Source: Nematostella vectensis (taxonomy: Eukaryota > Cnidaria > Anthozoa > Actiniaria > Edwardsiidae). From it: a stretch of 64,000 nt of DNA. A program made the translations under genes and the position numbers. The stretch lies in assembly GCF_932526225.1 (NCBI RefSeq), contig NC_064043.1:2625501-2689500 (forward strand), in the 5' to 3' direction. Positions 40,183 through 53,227 of the stretch are shown here, piece by piece (the stretch's first letter is position 1; each line of letters starts with the position of its first letter). The notes under the pieces were generated by a model, which saw only the letters and a list, made by a program, of their open reading frames with translations, was not told the DNA's origin and did no database searches.

Positions 40183-43100
40183 GTGATATTAAGATGAGCT
40201 TTTTATTATTATTTTTTATTTTTTTGGAGCATACTAGCATAATTTGAGCATAATTAAAAACGAGGAATGCTTCTAGGGTCTACCAGCATAATATCAGTTT
40301 TACTACTCAATCACTCGTCCCACTCCCATCACACACCAACATAGACCTCCACGGTCAAAACACCACAGGATTACCGGTTGCTCATAATGGAGATATATAG
40401 CATTTTTATCTCCTTTAATCATATAAATTCAAGCGAACCCCTGAACAGCTCATTGTTTCCTTTCAGAGTTCGTAAGAGCGGAGTCTACTTTATCTCATTA
40501 TTCTATTCCCGTGGAACTCTGTGGAAAGCACTAAAGGGCGCCTTAAGGATATCCGTGCAGACCTGATTTTATCTTGTCTGAAAAGGTGTTTTATCATCAT
40601 CTTCATGCTTTTGTTGAATATAAGATGTCTGGCGCTAGAAATCCATTATTCCTAAAAATGAGTGAAGTAGCTAAGAGTTTGGTCATGATTTTCTTTTGTT
40701 GTGGCTCGCTTAACCTTAGGTGACTCTCGAAAATAATTACGATGTAATGCCTCTTCTGGCGTCAATCAATCTTCTAAATGATAACCAGGAAATCCGTCTT
40801 CTTGGTGATATGTACACTCATTTTCGAGGAAAATTTAAGTGCGTCTTCATTCTTGTTTGACAAGCTGCTGGAAGAAACTGTCATCTTATCTCATCGGCGC
40901 CTTCAGTATTTTCAATTTGTGAAATTGATTGAACATGTATTACTTAGCAAGGAAAAGAAGATATTTTTTCACCAAGGATCATGCTCCCTGGATTACCCAA
41001 GGTATTTCGAGGAAAATTTAAGTGCGCCTTCATTCTTGTTTTGACAAGCTGCTGGAAAAAACTGTCATCTTATCTCATCGGCGCCTTCAGTATTTTCAAT
41101 TTGGGAAATTGAAGGTATATATTGGGTACAGCTCCTCACTCTAAGATGCTCTACACGTCCTTGACTTATGAAGCAGTAGTAATATTTTAGGATTTGCTTT
41201 CGGACGTATAGCTTTTTTACTCTTTTAAACATCCTTCGCCGGCGTTTATTAATTCTTTTAGTACAGCAGCGGCGCTAATTCAGGGGCTTATGAGTGGAGA
41301 GGGGGTGTACTTTGAAAAACTCTTATCAAATTATCTTCAGACTGAGAGGGATTATGAATCTTTTTGAATTACACATTGATATGCCAATGTCCAAGAGAGA
41401 GAGTCGTAATCCCGTCTTGCCGGTCATTTAGTTCACAACAAATCCCTGCTGAAATCCAATCACAGTAGACCCAGGAAGCAAGGAGAATGTTGAATAATTT
41501 TTCAATATATCAAAACAATATTATTATCCATACCAAGGTTTTAAATAGCATCCATTTATAACAAGCATACAGCTACTGTTTGTGATGTTTTGTTTGTTAT
41601 GTCTTTGCGCAAAGTTATGCCATTTTTTATGTAACCAATAACCTTATTGCCCAAGAACAGTAAAGTATGAAATGAGTCAAACATAACTTTTAAAAACAAT
41701 TTCGATGTTGGGTCCAGAATCAGCTGTTTTGATTACTTCTTAGAGTGAACAAATTATCCATAAAGAATCCTGTACAGGTCATCGCGTTAATAGCTATTTT
41801 CCTTGGTCATACTTTTTTTAAACAGAAAATAATAATAAGTCTCTTCCCAACCTATTTTCTTTTGTTGCCAGGCGAATTTCTAAGTCGCCTCAACACAAGG
41901 ACGATGCTCCTAGGAGCGACACAACAACCACACTTACAAATTGACTCAGTCAGGGTTCCATTACCGTCTAATTTTAGAAGAACTCTATCGCTTTTGCTCA
42001 ATTAGTGTCCAGCACTCAATCACAGACTTTCATTTTCCGGTTACTAGTTTTCCTGACCTGCCAAAAGTTGTGCCGCTCTCATTAACTCCTCTCAAAAATC
42101 AATAAATGAAAAAAAAAGTGATACATAAAACGAGAACTGATGGTGAATAGGGGATTCTAAAAGAAATAATTCCTAAAGCAAAATTTGTGGGAAGGTGTTT
42201 TAGTCTATTTGGGTTATCGTGTTGTACGATAGTTCAACCGAAAGCTCCATTTTTCTTTATATTCTTCAAACGCACGAACGCACTTGTTCCAGCCAATGTG
42301 AGCTGTCGCCGTCAGTCGAATTGACAACTAATGGTAGAGCCTCGTAAATGTTTAAGCTGAACATCGTATGATGGCTTTTATCGTTTACTGAGGTTAGATA
42401 TTGGCAGACCGGAAGATCTTCTGACTGTCTCAAGAACCGCGATATTTGTGAAGAGCGAATTGCCGAAGCAGTGCTTATCTAGTGGCAAATTTTGGAAACA
42501 AATATTTGTGCCGAGATGCTTTAAGCAGGAAGTTTTCGCCCGTCTGGACCTAAAAGGTGTCTTAAATTTGAGGTTTTGACAAATATACCCTGAACAAAAT
42601 GAGCCAAGTGTGCTAGGTTTTTGCAGATTGTTTCTTCTCTTTTTTAAGAAGAATTAAACTCTATAGATCGAGTGGTTTTATGATGTTCACTGGCATGGGA
42701 ATAAAGAACTTGTCAAAAGAAAATGAGTTATTATTAACTACCACTTGGAAAGCTTGGCAAGTTTTGTGATTATATTCTCAGAAGGAGGCTTTTGTCTTTA
42801 ACAAAAAATTAATACCACTTAAGCTTTCTTGCAAAACTCAAATAGCGATAACAAAAAGAGATTAGTGTTTTCTCTGTAGTTTTAGTAGCTTTATCCCCAT
42901 CCTATATTGTGTTAGCTTCTGCGGTAAGAAATAATGTTTATATTACATATTAACAACGTCGTATTGTCACTAATAGCATCACTGCAAAAACCCTTTGTGC
43001 CAGCTTGTAAAATTAAAAACTAATCATCGCGCGCCTCTCTCGCGCGCAACGCGCTAATTAAGTATGATATCTGCGTTGTGCTTAAAGTGGTCTTCCTCTT

Positions 43101-43333
43101 TGAAAGCCATCGCCCACCGGGCATTATGTCTCGAACTAAGGCAAGTGTTGAACCTAATATAGGTGCCTTATGAGCGCAGCTGCCCTCGAGGGCAATATTA
43201 CCTAAAGCCAGCCAAATCGCAAAACAACGACAGGCGAACAAAAACACAGAGGCCATAGATGCGTAGGACGTCAGTGGACGCAGGAATCATCCCAAGAGTT
43301 CTTTTATTATAGGTGTTTTATTTTCCCAATAAG
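40183..43333. other. Intergenic AT-rich DNA with one local duplication
   Basis: No convincing gene is visible. 40823-40928 and 41005-41112 are near-identical direct copies (ttcgaggaaaatttaagtgc ... caatttg). The promoter of the GPCR at 43334 must lie near the right end; a GC-rich patch of cgcgcgcc elements occurs around 43027-43050. Confidence 0.6.
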
Positions 43334-44296
43334 ATGAATAACAGTTCACTGGCCTGCGCAAATGACGCGGGCTCTGATCAAATCTTCAAGACTATCGCCT
43401 ACACTGCTATTGCTACAATGGGACTCGTTGGCAATGGGCTAGTTCTTGCGGTATTTCGCCGTCACCGAGAACTGCGATCCGTCGTGTTTTACTTTATTGC
43501 AAACATGGCAACAAGCGATTTAGTCCTGCCACTGTTCGCATTTCCGAGAGCGCTCGTCGAGATCTACAATGGCCCCATGACCTGGCTAATAGATGGCGCA
43601 TCGGGTGCCTTTTTCTGCAAAATGGCAACTTTCCTCCAAGACATCTCGACAGCTGTTTCCATTCAGAGCCTCCTCATAATTGCCGTAGAGAGGTTTGTTC
43701 TCTTAGTGTACCCGACAAAAAGCTTTCTGAAGTCGTCGTGGCGACTTAAATTGGTTCTAGCCATAACTTGGTTAATAGCGATAGCATTTCATGCACCATA
43801 CTTGACGAGTTTTCAAGTCGCTTCTTTTGGGAACAAGATCTACTGCGTCCCGGAATGGAGTGAGGACACAGCCACTAACATTGTGACATCAAAAGCCTAC
43901 TTTGTGCTCATATTTACAAGCCTTTACGCTGTCCCCTTTGTAATACTAGTGGCTCTGTACACTACAATAGTGATTCGCCTCCAAAGATACAGATTCAAGG
44001 ACCAAAACAATGCGCGCAAGCGGAGAATTCAAGATCGGAACCGAACTGTGACCGTCATGGCTATGTTTGTTGTCATCGCATTTTTCGTTTGCTGGACTCC
44101 GTTTTTCGTTTTTGGATTTTTGCTTTGTTTTCATTGGAATCTTCGCTTACCGTGTGACCAAATCAACTTCCGATTCACGGTGCTTATCATCGCTCATCTG
44201 AACAGCGCAGTAAACCCTGGCATATATATGTTGTGCAGTAAAGCTTTCAGACAGGGTGTAAGGGCATGTTTTAGACGGATGTCAAGCTTTCGATAA
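43334..44296 (+). CDS. Class A (rhodopsin-like) GPCR, neuropeptide-receptor type
   Basis: A single uninterrupted frame of 320 aa from ATG 43334 has seven hydrophobic segments. Family marks: GN in TM1 (33-34), the TM2 Asp in NMATSDL (62), Cys95 and Cys171 as the extracellular disulfide pair, ERF at 119-121 in place of DRY, Trp146 in TM4, Pro201 in TM5, CWTP (253-256) in TM6 and NPGIY (294-298) in TM7. The N-terminus has an N-glycosylation site (NNSS). The short basic C-terminal tail follows helix 8. Intronless class A receptors of this type are expanded in anthozoans. The ligand cannot be told from sequence alone; an amine or peptide is most likely. Confidence 0.92.
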   Translation: MNNSSLACANDAGSDQIFKTIAYTAIATMGLVGNGLVLAVFRRHRELRSVVFYFIANMATSDLVLPLFAFPRALVEIYNGPMTWLIDGASGAFFCKMATFLQDISTAVSIQSLLIIAVERFVLLVYPTKSFLKSSWRLKLVLAITWLIAIAFHAPYLTSFQVASFGNKIYCVPEWSEDTATNIVTSKAYFVLIFTSLYAVPFVILVALYTTIVIRLQRYRFKDQNNARKRRIQDRNRTVTVMAMFVVIAFFVCWTPFFVFGFLLCFHWNLRLPCDQINFRFTVLIIAHLNSAVNPGIYMLCSKAFRQGVRACFRRMSSFR

Positions 44297-46330
44297 TTTG
44301 CCATAATTCGTTTTGAAGGGGTCTGTAGCCATTAATGATAGTAGAAGCAAAATGTTTGGGAAGGTGCTGTCACATTATCATCACAATTCTAAAAGAGTAT
44401 ATTTCATAGCGCGACCGTGATGATGAGGGTGATAAATAGCGTGACAACTAACGTGAGAAATATTTTCGAAAAAATAGTTAGTGTATAGAATGCCTCGGAT
44501 CTTTCAAATCGAATCGGACCGATTCAAAATGAAACAGTCGTTTTTAGATAAAGCTGCAGTTTTTTTTTAAACATACAGACAGACTAGGGGAGGGAAGGGA
44601 AGCTAGCTGAGAGAAGCACAAAACAGAGAGAAAAGCGTGCATTAAAATTGAGTTAGAAAGAAAAGAAAATGTTACTTTTAGTAATTAAGCTAATGATACT
44701 CCGACTCTGTGTTAGAAGCCAAAAAAGAAAATGAAATAGATTTGATACCGGAAGAAGGAAAATAAAAAGGTTGTTGTGATCGCTTAATTTGGTTCGCTTA
44801 AGTTAATTTGTCTGTGTATGAAGAAAATGGACGCCGGTGTCTCACTTCCGAGGCGATTATTCACGCGCCCTTTTAAACTACAGAACATACTATCTTAACT
44901 TTTCTATATTAAAAATGGAAAAATGGAGTCTATAGTCCAGCCTGAGGGGTTTGCGGTTTTAAGAATATTGTATGACTGTGTACACACTGAATGAAGATTT
45001 ATAGAATTATGATAAAGCACGTTTTTCTACGCAAATCTTCTTTGATAAGCTTTGTATTTTCGTAAAACATCGTTTTTCATTGATATAAACCCGCGCTATT
45101 ACCGGCCCAGTTGATGTTGTAGTTTGATAAATCCAAACCAAGATCGATTTCCTTCCATCAATGATTTGGATTGGTCGGCGAGTCCGCGCTGTGGCAATGG
45201 GCGTGCTAAGAGAGACTTGACTGACATAGTTGGCTAAGAGTATCTTTAGTGCTTTCTCTAGATCTAATAAAATATTGACTCTTTCTTCCCTTTCGCCGTC
45301 GCCCTGTCTTCTGTTTTTTTTTTTTCTTATCGCTCTGATACACATTTTCATAAAGCCTATTGGCAAGGAACGGGCTAAAATTGCCGGAATGCACTATTCC
45401 AGTATCTGATACACATTTTCATAAAGCCTATTGGCAAGGAACGGGCTAAAATTGCCGGAATGCACTATTCCAGTATCTCATTATAACTGCAATATCACCA
45501 GTTTACTTCCGGTCAATTACGTAACTATTTCCGGTGATTTTTAACGGGAAACGCGAGAAAAAATTTAAATTGTAAAAGCTGTGTTTCTTTTGAACGTTTC
45601 TTTAATCATGTGACTTAAAATTTAGAGTGGATGGCCTGTTAGATATATAATCCTTTGTCTTTTATCGGTTGAGGTTTTTCGCGTGGGTCGCCCATCCCCT
45701 CCCATCCTTAGAGGGCCCATGCTCGAGAGCCCGCAAAGTACGCTGGATCCTCGAGCATGCCGAGGGCCGAACAGTGGGCCACTTCTTATTGAAGGATTGT
45801 CAAATATTCCATCTTATTTTCATATGATATTGTACATTTGCCACTAACGACGAGAAACCATTTGCGTTCAGTGCTACACGCTCTACCACGAGAAATGAAA
45901 AGGATCTCAGCCATCGGTGCATCTACCGAAACTTATATACTTTGTTTATAAATCGAAAGCAATAAAATTTAGTTAATTATTAATTATTATTGTCAAGTGT
46001 CGAATGGAAGCTCTAATACCGAAAAAGGCTTATGGAGATAAATTACTCTCACTGTGTTACTAATTTGGTGTTTGGGCTGTTATGCTTCGCCACCATCCAG
46101 AATATTTTAGGACTTGAAATGTTGAATCGAGGAAAAGGAAGAAAATGATGTGAGGGATTGTTTTCCACCGATAAATATGAAATACAAGTGAATGCAAGAA
46201 GAAGATCAGCAATAATACTGCGCGAAAAAACGTGGACAAAAAAGTTGGCAAAATGAAGACATACGCAGCTTAGCTTTCAAAAAGCTGGAATTGGGCTGAT
46301 TCAAAAGGCTTTAGATGGCAGAGATACACT
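44297..46330. other. Intergenic DNA with a 71-bp tandem duplication and an old MITE copy
   Basis: 45334-45404 and 45405-45475 are an exact or near-exact 71-bp direct duplication. Just right of it, about 45480-45685 resembles, inverted and without its other terminus, the TTAA MITE at 59048-59293 (sharing accagtttacttccggtc). No gene is supported. Confidence 0.65.
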
Positions 46331-46337
46331 GAAATTA

Positions 46338-47462
46338 TTTGTACAGCTCCCTGGCTACCCCGACCTCTTCACCACATCAATCCTTTATATGGACTTGTCT
46401 ATTCGTACAGCTCACTGGCTATCCTTTATATGTACTTGTCTATTCGTACAGCTCCCTGGCTATCCCGACCGCTTCACCACACCCATCCTTTATATGTACT
46501 TGTCTATTCGTACATCTCCCTGGCTATCCCGACCGCTTCACCACACCAATCTTTGATATGTACTTGTCTATTCGTACAGCTCCCTGGCTATCCCGACCGC
46601 TTCACCACATCCATCCTTTATATGTACTTATCTATTCGTTCAGAGCTACCTGGCTATCCCGATCGCTTCACCACACCCATCCTTTATATGTACTTGTCTA
46701 TTCGTACATCTCCCTGGCTATCCCGACCGCTTCACCACATCCATCCTTTATATGTACTTGTCTATTCGTACAGAGCTACCTGGCTATCCCGATCGCTTCA
46801 CCACACCCATCCTTTATATGTACTTGTCTATTCGTACATCTCCCTGGCTATCCCGACCGCTTAACCAAACCCATCCTTTATATGTACTTGTCTATTCGCA
46901 CATCTCCCTGGCTATCCCTACCGCTTCACCACACAAATCTTTGATACGTACTTGTCTATTCGTACATCTCCCTGGCTATCCGGATTGCTTCACCACATCA
47001 ATCTTTGATATGTACTTGTCTATTTGTACAGCTCCCTGGCTATCCCGACCGCTACACCACACCAATCTTTGATATATACTTGTCTATTCGTACATCTCCC
47101 TGGCTATCCGGACCGCTTCACCACACCAATCTTTGATATATACTTGTCTATTCGTACATCTCCCTGGCTATCCGGACCGCTTTACCACACCAATCTTTGA
47201 TATGTACTTGTCTATTCGTACAGCTCCCTGGCTATCCCGACCGCTTCACCACATCAAACCTTTATATGGACTTGTCTATTCGTACATCTCCCTGGCTATC
47301 CCGACCGCTTCACCACACCCATCCTTTATATGTACTTCTCCATTCGTTCCGATCCCTTGCTATTGCGACCGCTTCACCACATCCATCCTTTATATGTACT
47401 TGTATATTCGTACAGCTCCCTGGCTATCCCGACCGCTTCACCACATCTATCCTTTATATGTT
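46338..47462. repeat. About 64-bp minisatellite, some 17 copies
   Basis: Units with ccctggctatcccgaccg, cttcaccacacccatc and tatatgtacttgtctattcg are repeated in tandem with point differences and small indels. Overlapping open frames of 100-200 codons are repeat artefacts: they repeat the same residues in several frames. Confidence 0.95.
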
Positions 47463-48050
47463 GCGTCTCCCAGAACACCATTTCAACCATAGACCCTCGA
47501 CTCCAGGTTGCGCCAACCACGATAACCCCTCCCTACCCCTCACCCCCCCCCACACACACACACACATACCACCATCACCACTCCTAACTCCAGAAAATCC
47601 ACCCCTTAGCTCCCTTCCTTTTCCTCGAGCCCGCTCCATATCCTTGCACGTGTAGTCCCCTAACCCTCTTCCACTCTACCCCCTGCCCTATCCTAGGTAG
47701 GCATTCACCCTTTGACATCCCACTTCTGACCCGCCTATTCTAGGGGTGGCGACAATGGCCAATCCAAAAAGGCCGTTTGGAAAAGATTCGAGAACGAGAT
47801 ATTTCTAAGGACCATTCGCCACCCCACATTCTACACAATCATCACCCTCCCTTTCTCCCCCTATACACCCTGCTCTATCCCTGCCCTATCTCCCCTCTCT
47901 TACTCTCCACCCCCTATCCTCCTCCATCCCTTCCCCTCTTCCAGCCCGACTCTCCCATCCTTAAAGTTCTTTAGTTTTCCGTTTTTATTCGAAATCACGT
48001 TGGCATCGAAAAGACAAACTGTGAGTGCGAATAGCGCTACCGTGGTCACC
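47463..48050. other. C-rich low-complexity spacer between two minisatellites
   Basis: Strong pyrimidine bias (runs of ccctccc, a cacaca stretch near 47551-47565). No gene or recognisable element is seen. Confidence 0.6.
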
Positions 48051-50606
48051 AATCCCAATTCTTACCATGCGACTCGCGCTACAATGGTCACCAATACAAA
48101 GTTTACCATGCGACTCGTGCTACCGAGACAACCAATACAAAGTCTAACAACGCGACTCGCGCTACCGTGGCCACCAATACAAAGTCTTACCATGCGACTA
48201 GCGCTACCGTGGCCACCAATACAAAGTGTTATAGTGCGACACGCGCTACCGTGGCCACCAATACAAAGTATCATAGTGCGACTCGCTCTACCGTGGCCAC
48301 CAATACAAAGTCTTACCATGCGACTAGCGCTACCATGGCCACCAATACAAAGTGTTATAGTGCGACGCGCGCTACCGTGGGCACCAATACTAAGTGTACC
48401 ATGCGACACGCACTACCGTAACCACCAATACAAAGTGTACCATGCGACGCGCACTACCGTAACCACCAATACAAAGTGTTATAGTGCGACGCGCGCTACC
48501 GTGGCCAACAATACAAAGTGTTATAGTGCGACGCGCGCTACCGTGACCACCAATACAAAGTGTTATAGTGCGACACGCGCTACTTGACCACACAAAGAAA
48601 GTGTTATAGTGCGACACGCGCTACCGTGGCCACCAATACAAAGTGTTATAGTGCGACGCGCGCTACCGTGGCCACCAATACAAAGTGTTTTAGTGCGATA
48701 CGCGCTACCGTGCCCACCAATACAAAGTGTTTTAGTGCGACACGCGCTACTTGGCCACCAATACAAAGTAAACCATGCGACGCGCGCTACCGTGGCCACC
48801 AATACAAAGTGTTATAGTGCGACACGCGCTACCGTGCCCACCAATACAAAGTGTACCATGCGACACGCGCTACCGTGGCCACCAATACAAAGTGTTATAG
48901 TGCGACACGCGCTACCGTGGCCACCAATACAAAGTGTTATAGTGCGACTCGCGCTACTTGACCACACACAAAAAAAAGTGTTATAGTGCGTCACGCGCTA
49001 CCGTGGCCACCAATACAAATTGTTATAGTGCGACGCGCGCTACCGTGGCCACCAATACAAAGTGTATTAGTGCGACACGCGCTACTTGGCCACCAATACA
49101 AAGTGTACCATGCGACGCGCGCTACCATGCCCACCAATACAAAATGTTATAGTGCGACGCGCGCTACCTGACCACACAAAAAAAGTGTTATAGTGCGACA
49201 CGCGCTACCGTGGCTACCAATACAAAGTGTTATAGTGCGATACGCGCTACCGTGGCCACCAATACAAAGTGTTTTAGTGCGACACGCGCTACCGTGGCAC
49301 CTATACAAAGTGTTCTAGTGCGACACGCGCTACTTGGCCACCAATACAAAGTGTACCATGCGACGCGCGCTACCGTGGCTACCAATACAAAGTGTTATAT
49401 TGCGACACGCGCTTCCGTGCCCACCAATACAAAGTGTACCATGCGACACGCGCTACCGTGGCCACCAATACAAAGTGTTATAGTGCGACACGCGCTACCG
49501 TGGCCACTAATACAAAGTGCTATAGTGCGACACGCGCTACTTGACCACACACAAAAAAAGTGTTATAGTGCGACACGCGCTACCGTGGCCACCAATACAA
49601 AGTGTTATAGTGCGACACGCGCTACCGTGGCCACTAATACAAAGTGCTATAGTGCGACACGCGCTACTTGACCACACACAAAAAAAGTGTTATAGTGCGT
49701 CACGCGCTACCGTGGCCACCAATACAAATTGTTATAGTGCGACGCGCGCTACCGTGGCCACCAATACAAAGTGTATTAGTGCGACACGCGCTACTTGGCC
49801 ACCAATACAAAGTGTACCATGCGACGCGCGCTACCATGCCCACCAATACAAAATGTTATAGTGCGACGCGCGCTACCTGACCACACAAAAAAAGTGTTAT
49901 AGTGCGACACGCGCTACCGTGGCTACCAATACAAAGTGTTATAGTGCGATACGCGCTACCGTGGCCACCAATACAAAGTGTTTTAGTGCGACACGCGCTA
50001 CCGTGGCACCTATACAAAGTGTTCTAGTGCGACACGCGCTACTTGGCCACCAATACAAAGTGTACCATGCGACGCGCGCTACCGTGGCTACCAATACAAA
50101 GTGTTATATTGCGACACGCGCTTCCGTGCCCACCAATACAAAGTGTACCATGCGACACGCGCTACCGTGGCCACCAATACAAAGTGTTATAGTGCGACAC
50201 GCGCTACCGTGGCCACTAATACAAAGTGCTATAGTGCGACACGCGCTACTTGACCACACACAAAAAAAGTGTTATAGTGCGACACGCGCTACCGTGGCCA
50301 CCAATACAAAGTGTTATAGTGCGACACGCGCTACCGTGGCTACCAATACAAAATGTTATAGTGCGACACGCGCTACCGTGGCTACCAATACAAAGTGTAC
50401 TATGCGACATGCGCTACTTGACCACACAAAAAAAAGTGTTATAGTGCGACACGCGCTACCGTGGCCACCAATACTTAGTTTTATAGTGCGACACGCGCTA
50501 CCGTGGCCACCAATACAAAGTGTTATAGTGCGACACGCGCTACCGTGGCCACCAATACAAAGTGTACCATGCGACGCGTGCTACCGTTGCAACCAATACA
50601 AAGTTT
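48051..50606. repeat. 42-bp minisatellite, about 60 copies, with higher-order duplication
   Basis: The unit contains gtgttatagtgcgacacgcg and ctaccgtggccaccaataca. Forty-two is a multiple of three, so long frames stay open on both strands without coding meaning. A block of about 580 bp or more repeats almost exactly at an offset of 709 bp (for example tgcgtcacgcg near 48988 and 49697). Confidence 0.95.
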
Positions 50607-53227
50607 TAAGGAAGTTAGCTAATAAGATAATCATAGTCTTTAATGGCATGACTTCAGTTTAGGAGGATTTCGTCTGTTCTGATGTGCATCGAAGTATTTA
50701 TTTTTACTCTGCCGCGCCTATTTGCTAGAGAAGGTCAAATCAAAAGGCTTGTTTCTTGCATTCTTATTGGATCCTCTAACAAACCAAGGTGGCCGAAAAA
50801 AGAATTGTTTTATGGTGTTACTTCCTCCCCCCACCCCCCCCCCCCCCCCCGAAACTGTCGCTATCGTAAAAAGCTAATGCATGTTTGCGCATAAAATAAC
50901 CGTTCGAACACTCGTGCAATCGTGTGCCAAGGGCGTAGCGGGGGCTTTTTTTCAAATACGCACTTTTTAGACAACACTTTCCCTTCCTGAATACATATAC
51001 TGTATAAATGTTAAGAATTGATTTTTTTAATCTTGCTTTGCATTATTTTAGTTTAAACTTAGGTCTCCATATAATCAAAAATTGCACACGATTGCCTCTA
51101 ATTTGACCGTACGATCGTAACCGATGGCATTCCGATCGATATGGGTCCCATATGATCGTAGACGATCACATCCGATCACAGGATTCATAAATTCGCCTGT
51201 GCTTGGTTGCGATCATATGACAACTAGCCTTTATAATTTCATTTCTAAAATTACAAGCATTTTCTTGTGAAAATCGAGAACATTCGTTCTGCTTTTTCCG
51301 ACTCGCCTTCTGGCATCCTTGGGGCCTAATGTCGTTCACGAAAAAAATTCAGAATTTCTAAATTATGCGTAATTGCGCAGAGGAAGCGACGCCCATGTGC
51401 TCCCATTGTGATTCGGTGTATTTGAATTTTTTATTTGTGTTTTGAGTTACTCGCAAATTCGCAATCGCTTCATCATCTATAAAAGCACAATAGTCGGCGC
51501 TTGCCAGAAGGCTGGACTTTCACCAAAGCCATTTTGTACGTCATATGTAGTGGCTTCGTAGTCTAGACATCCAACAATGTGGAATGCTTTGCTTTTGAGT
51601 TTTGTCACGATTTGAAAACAAATGTCTCGAAACCTATACGCAGTGTTTTGATTATTTTAATCTAATCCTCCCTTCATCTTTTGCCAGCGCACTTGTCGCC
51701 TCAATATCTGATAAATGGTTTTAAGAGATTCCCAGCGTTTTGCAAATTGGCCTCTTGAGGGTTGACTCCTGACAAGCATTTTTTTATGTGTGCTTGCTTT
51801 AGATTTATGATCTTACTAAGCAACGCATGTTACAAATTCACTATTCATATGGCTCTTATTTCATAGTAAAAATTATCATCCAAGCACTAACATTTTGACC
51901 AGTGGCGTACCACAAACGGCACCGCCCACCGCCAAAAACACGGGATTTTATTACTAAACAATAAATCACTAAATCGCGGACCTTTTGCATATAATATCTA
52001 TGACTGCAGCCCCCCCCCTCCCCCTCGATGCATAAATGCTGACTGTACGCGCCTGCAACCGCCTATCCACCCCCTTTCCAACCATCAATGCCTCCCCCCT
52101 CCCCCTTATACCCCTCTTTATTCCAACTCCCTTTTAACAGAGAGCCGGAGGGTAGCCGGAAAAGCTAGATGTGTAGATGCCTTACGGGAAAAAGAAATTA
52201 TCTGAGCACACCAGAAATGACCTATCACTTTGAGACGACTTTATATCCTCCCCGTTATCATTCATATTTATCTTAATTTATCCTGTGGGTGTAATCCGTT
52301 TATTTCTAAAACCACAAAGAGGAACACCTTTAACGAGGCATACGCATTAACACTCCTTTTTTTATGTGGCATTACTGTGAAATCGCCATCCTGTTTTGAA
52401 AAAGCGTGCGCAAACGAAGCGTAAAACTGTGTTGTCAAGGGTAATTTGTCATGCGAGCAGGCGGGTTCATAATCTTTATCTATATCATGCAGAGCCCATG
52501 CGACAGAAAGAACTAGAGACCATATTATGGTCGGGAACAACAAACAACTTGGCATCAAAATTCCTCTTAGTTTTGTCATGATGTTTGTGATCGTCATATA
52601 ACATGATGGCCGGTGTATTTTCATTTCTTGCTAATCATTAAAGGAATAAACGCGTACGCGTTTTTATTATCGTGGCGGATCAAGTATTCCTTATTTCTAT
52701 GCAAAAATTTAACTAATTATTTATGATAAATTGTCCTTCTGCTTATTGGTGAATCACAATGCCGGGAGAGGACGAGTGCAGCGCGTTACAACGAGTATTG
52801 GACTCTCAAAAGTGACTTCGATATTGAGTCGCTGATATAACAATAAAGCCATGAATTAGCTGAATAGCCTCAACATTGGATTGATAGCCGATGTTTGGCA
52901 ATTCAAATTGGCTTCCATCTCGGAGGTAATGGAGGGCAAGACGTAACGGCCTGTCCATAAGCATTTGGCACGCATTGTAGTGAGGCACCGCAAACAAATG
53001 GCACCTGTATCATCGTCGTTTGTTTTTTGGAAGACGTCCAATCGATAGAAAAAAAAAAACATAAAGGGTGGTGGATATCCCCCTGGAGAGAAAATTTATA
53101 ATCTTTCACTTATCTTTTACATAAACGCTTTTGTGTGTTTTACATTCTCATATCGATAACTCTTCATAATTAAGTTGTCATGTAAAAATAAAACACTTTA
53201 AATACACTGTTTTCCTAAGAAAATTAC
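50607..53227. other. Intergenic DNA between the 42-bp array and the minus-strand GPCR
   Basis: The interval contains AT-rich sequence, a poly-C tract near 50830-50850, repeats of cgatca/gatcgta type near 51100-51190, and a diverged copy of the gcgtac-type dispersed repeat near 51900-52060. One ORF with a signal-peptide-like start (52268-52579, minus) is reported separately. Confidence 0.55.
52268..52579 (-). CDS. Possible small secreted protein (uncertain)
   Basis: From ATG 52579 the frame gives 103 aa with a basic start (MTKLRG) and a hydrophobic core (ILMPSCLLFPTIIWSLVLSV), then AWA as a possible signal-peptidase site. The rest is Cys-poor, has one dibasic HKKR site and matches no family I know. 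It lacks splice or promoter support and could be chance. Confidence 0.2.
   Translation of the reverse strand: MTKLRGILMPSCLLFPTIIWSLVLSVAWALHDIDKDYEPACSHDKLPLTTQFYASFAHAFSKQDGDFTVMPHKKRSVNAYASLKVFLFVVLEINGLHPQDKLR

Noticed and set aside
46339..50662. Long frames across the 64-bp and 42-bp arrays
   Set aside because: The residues simply repeat the unit in each frame, and overlapping frames on both strands are equally open.
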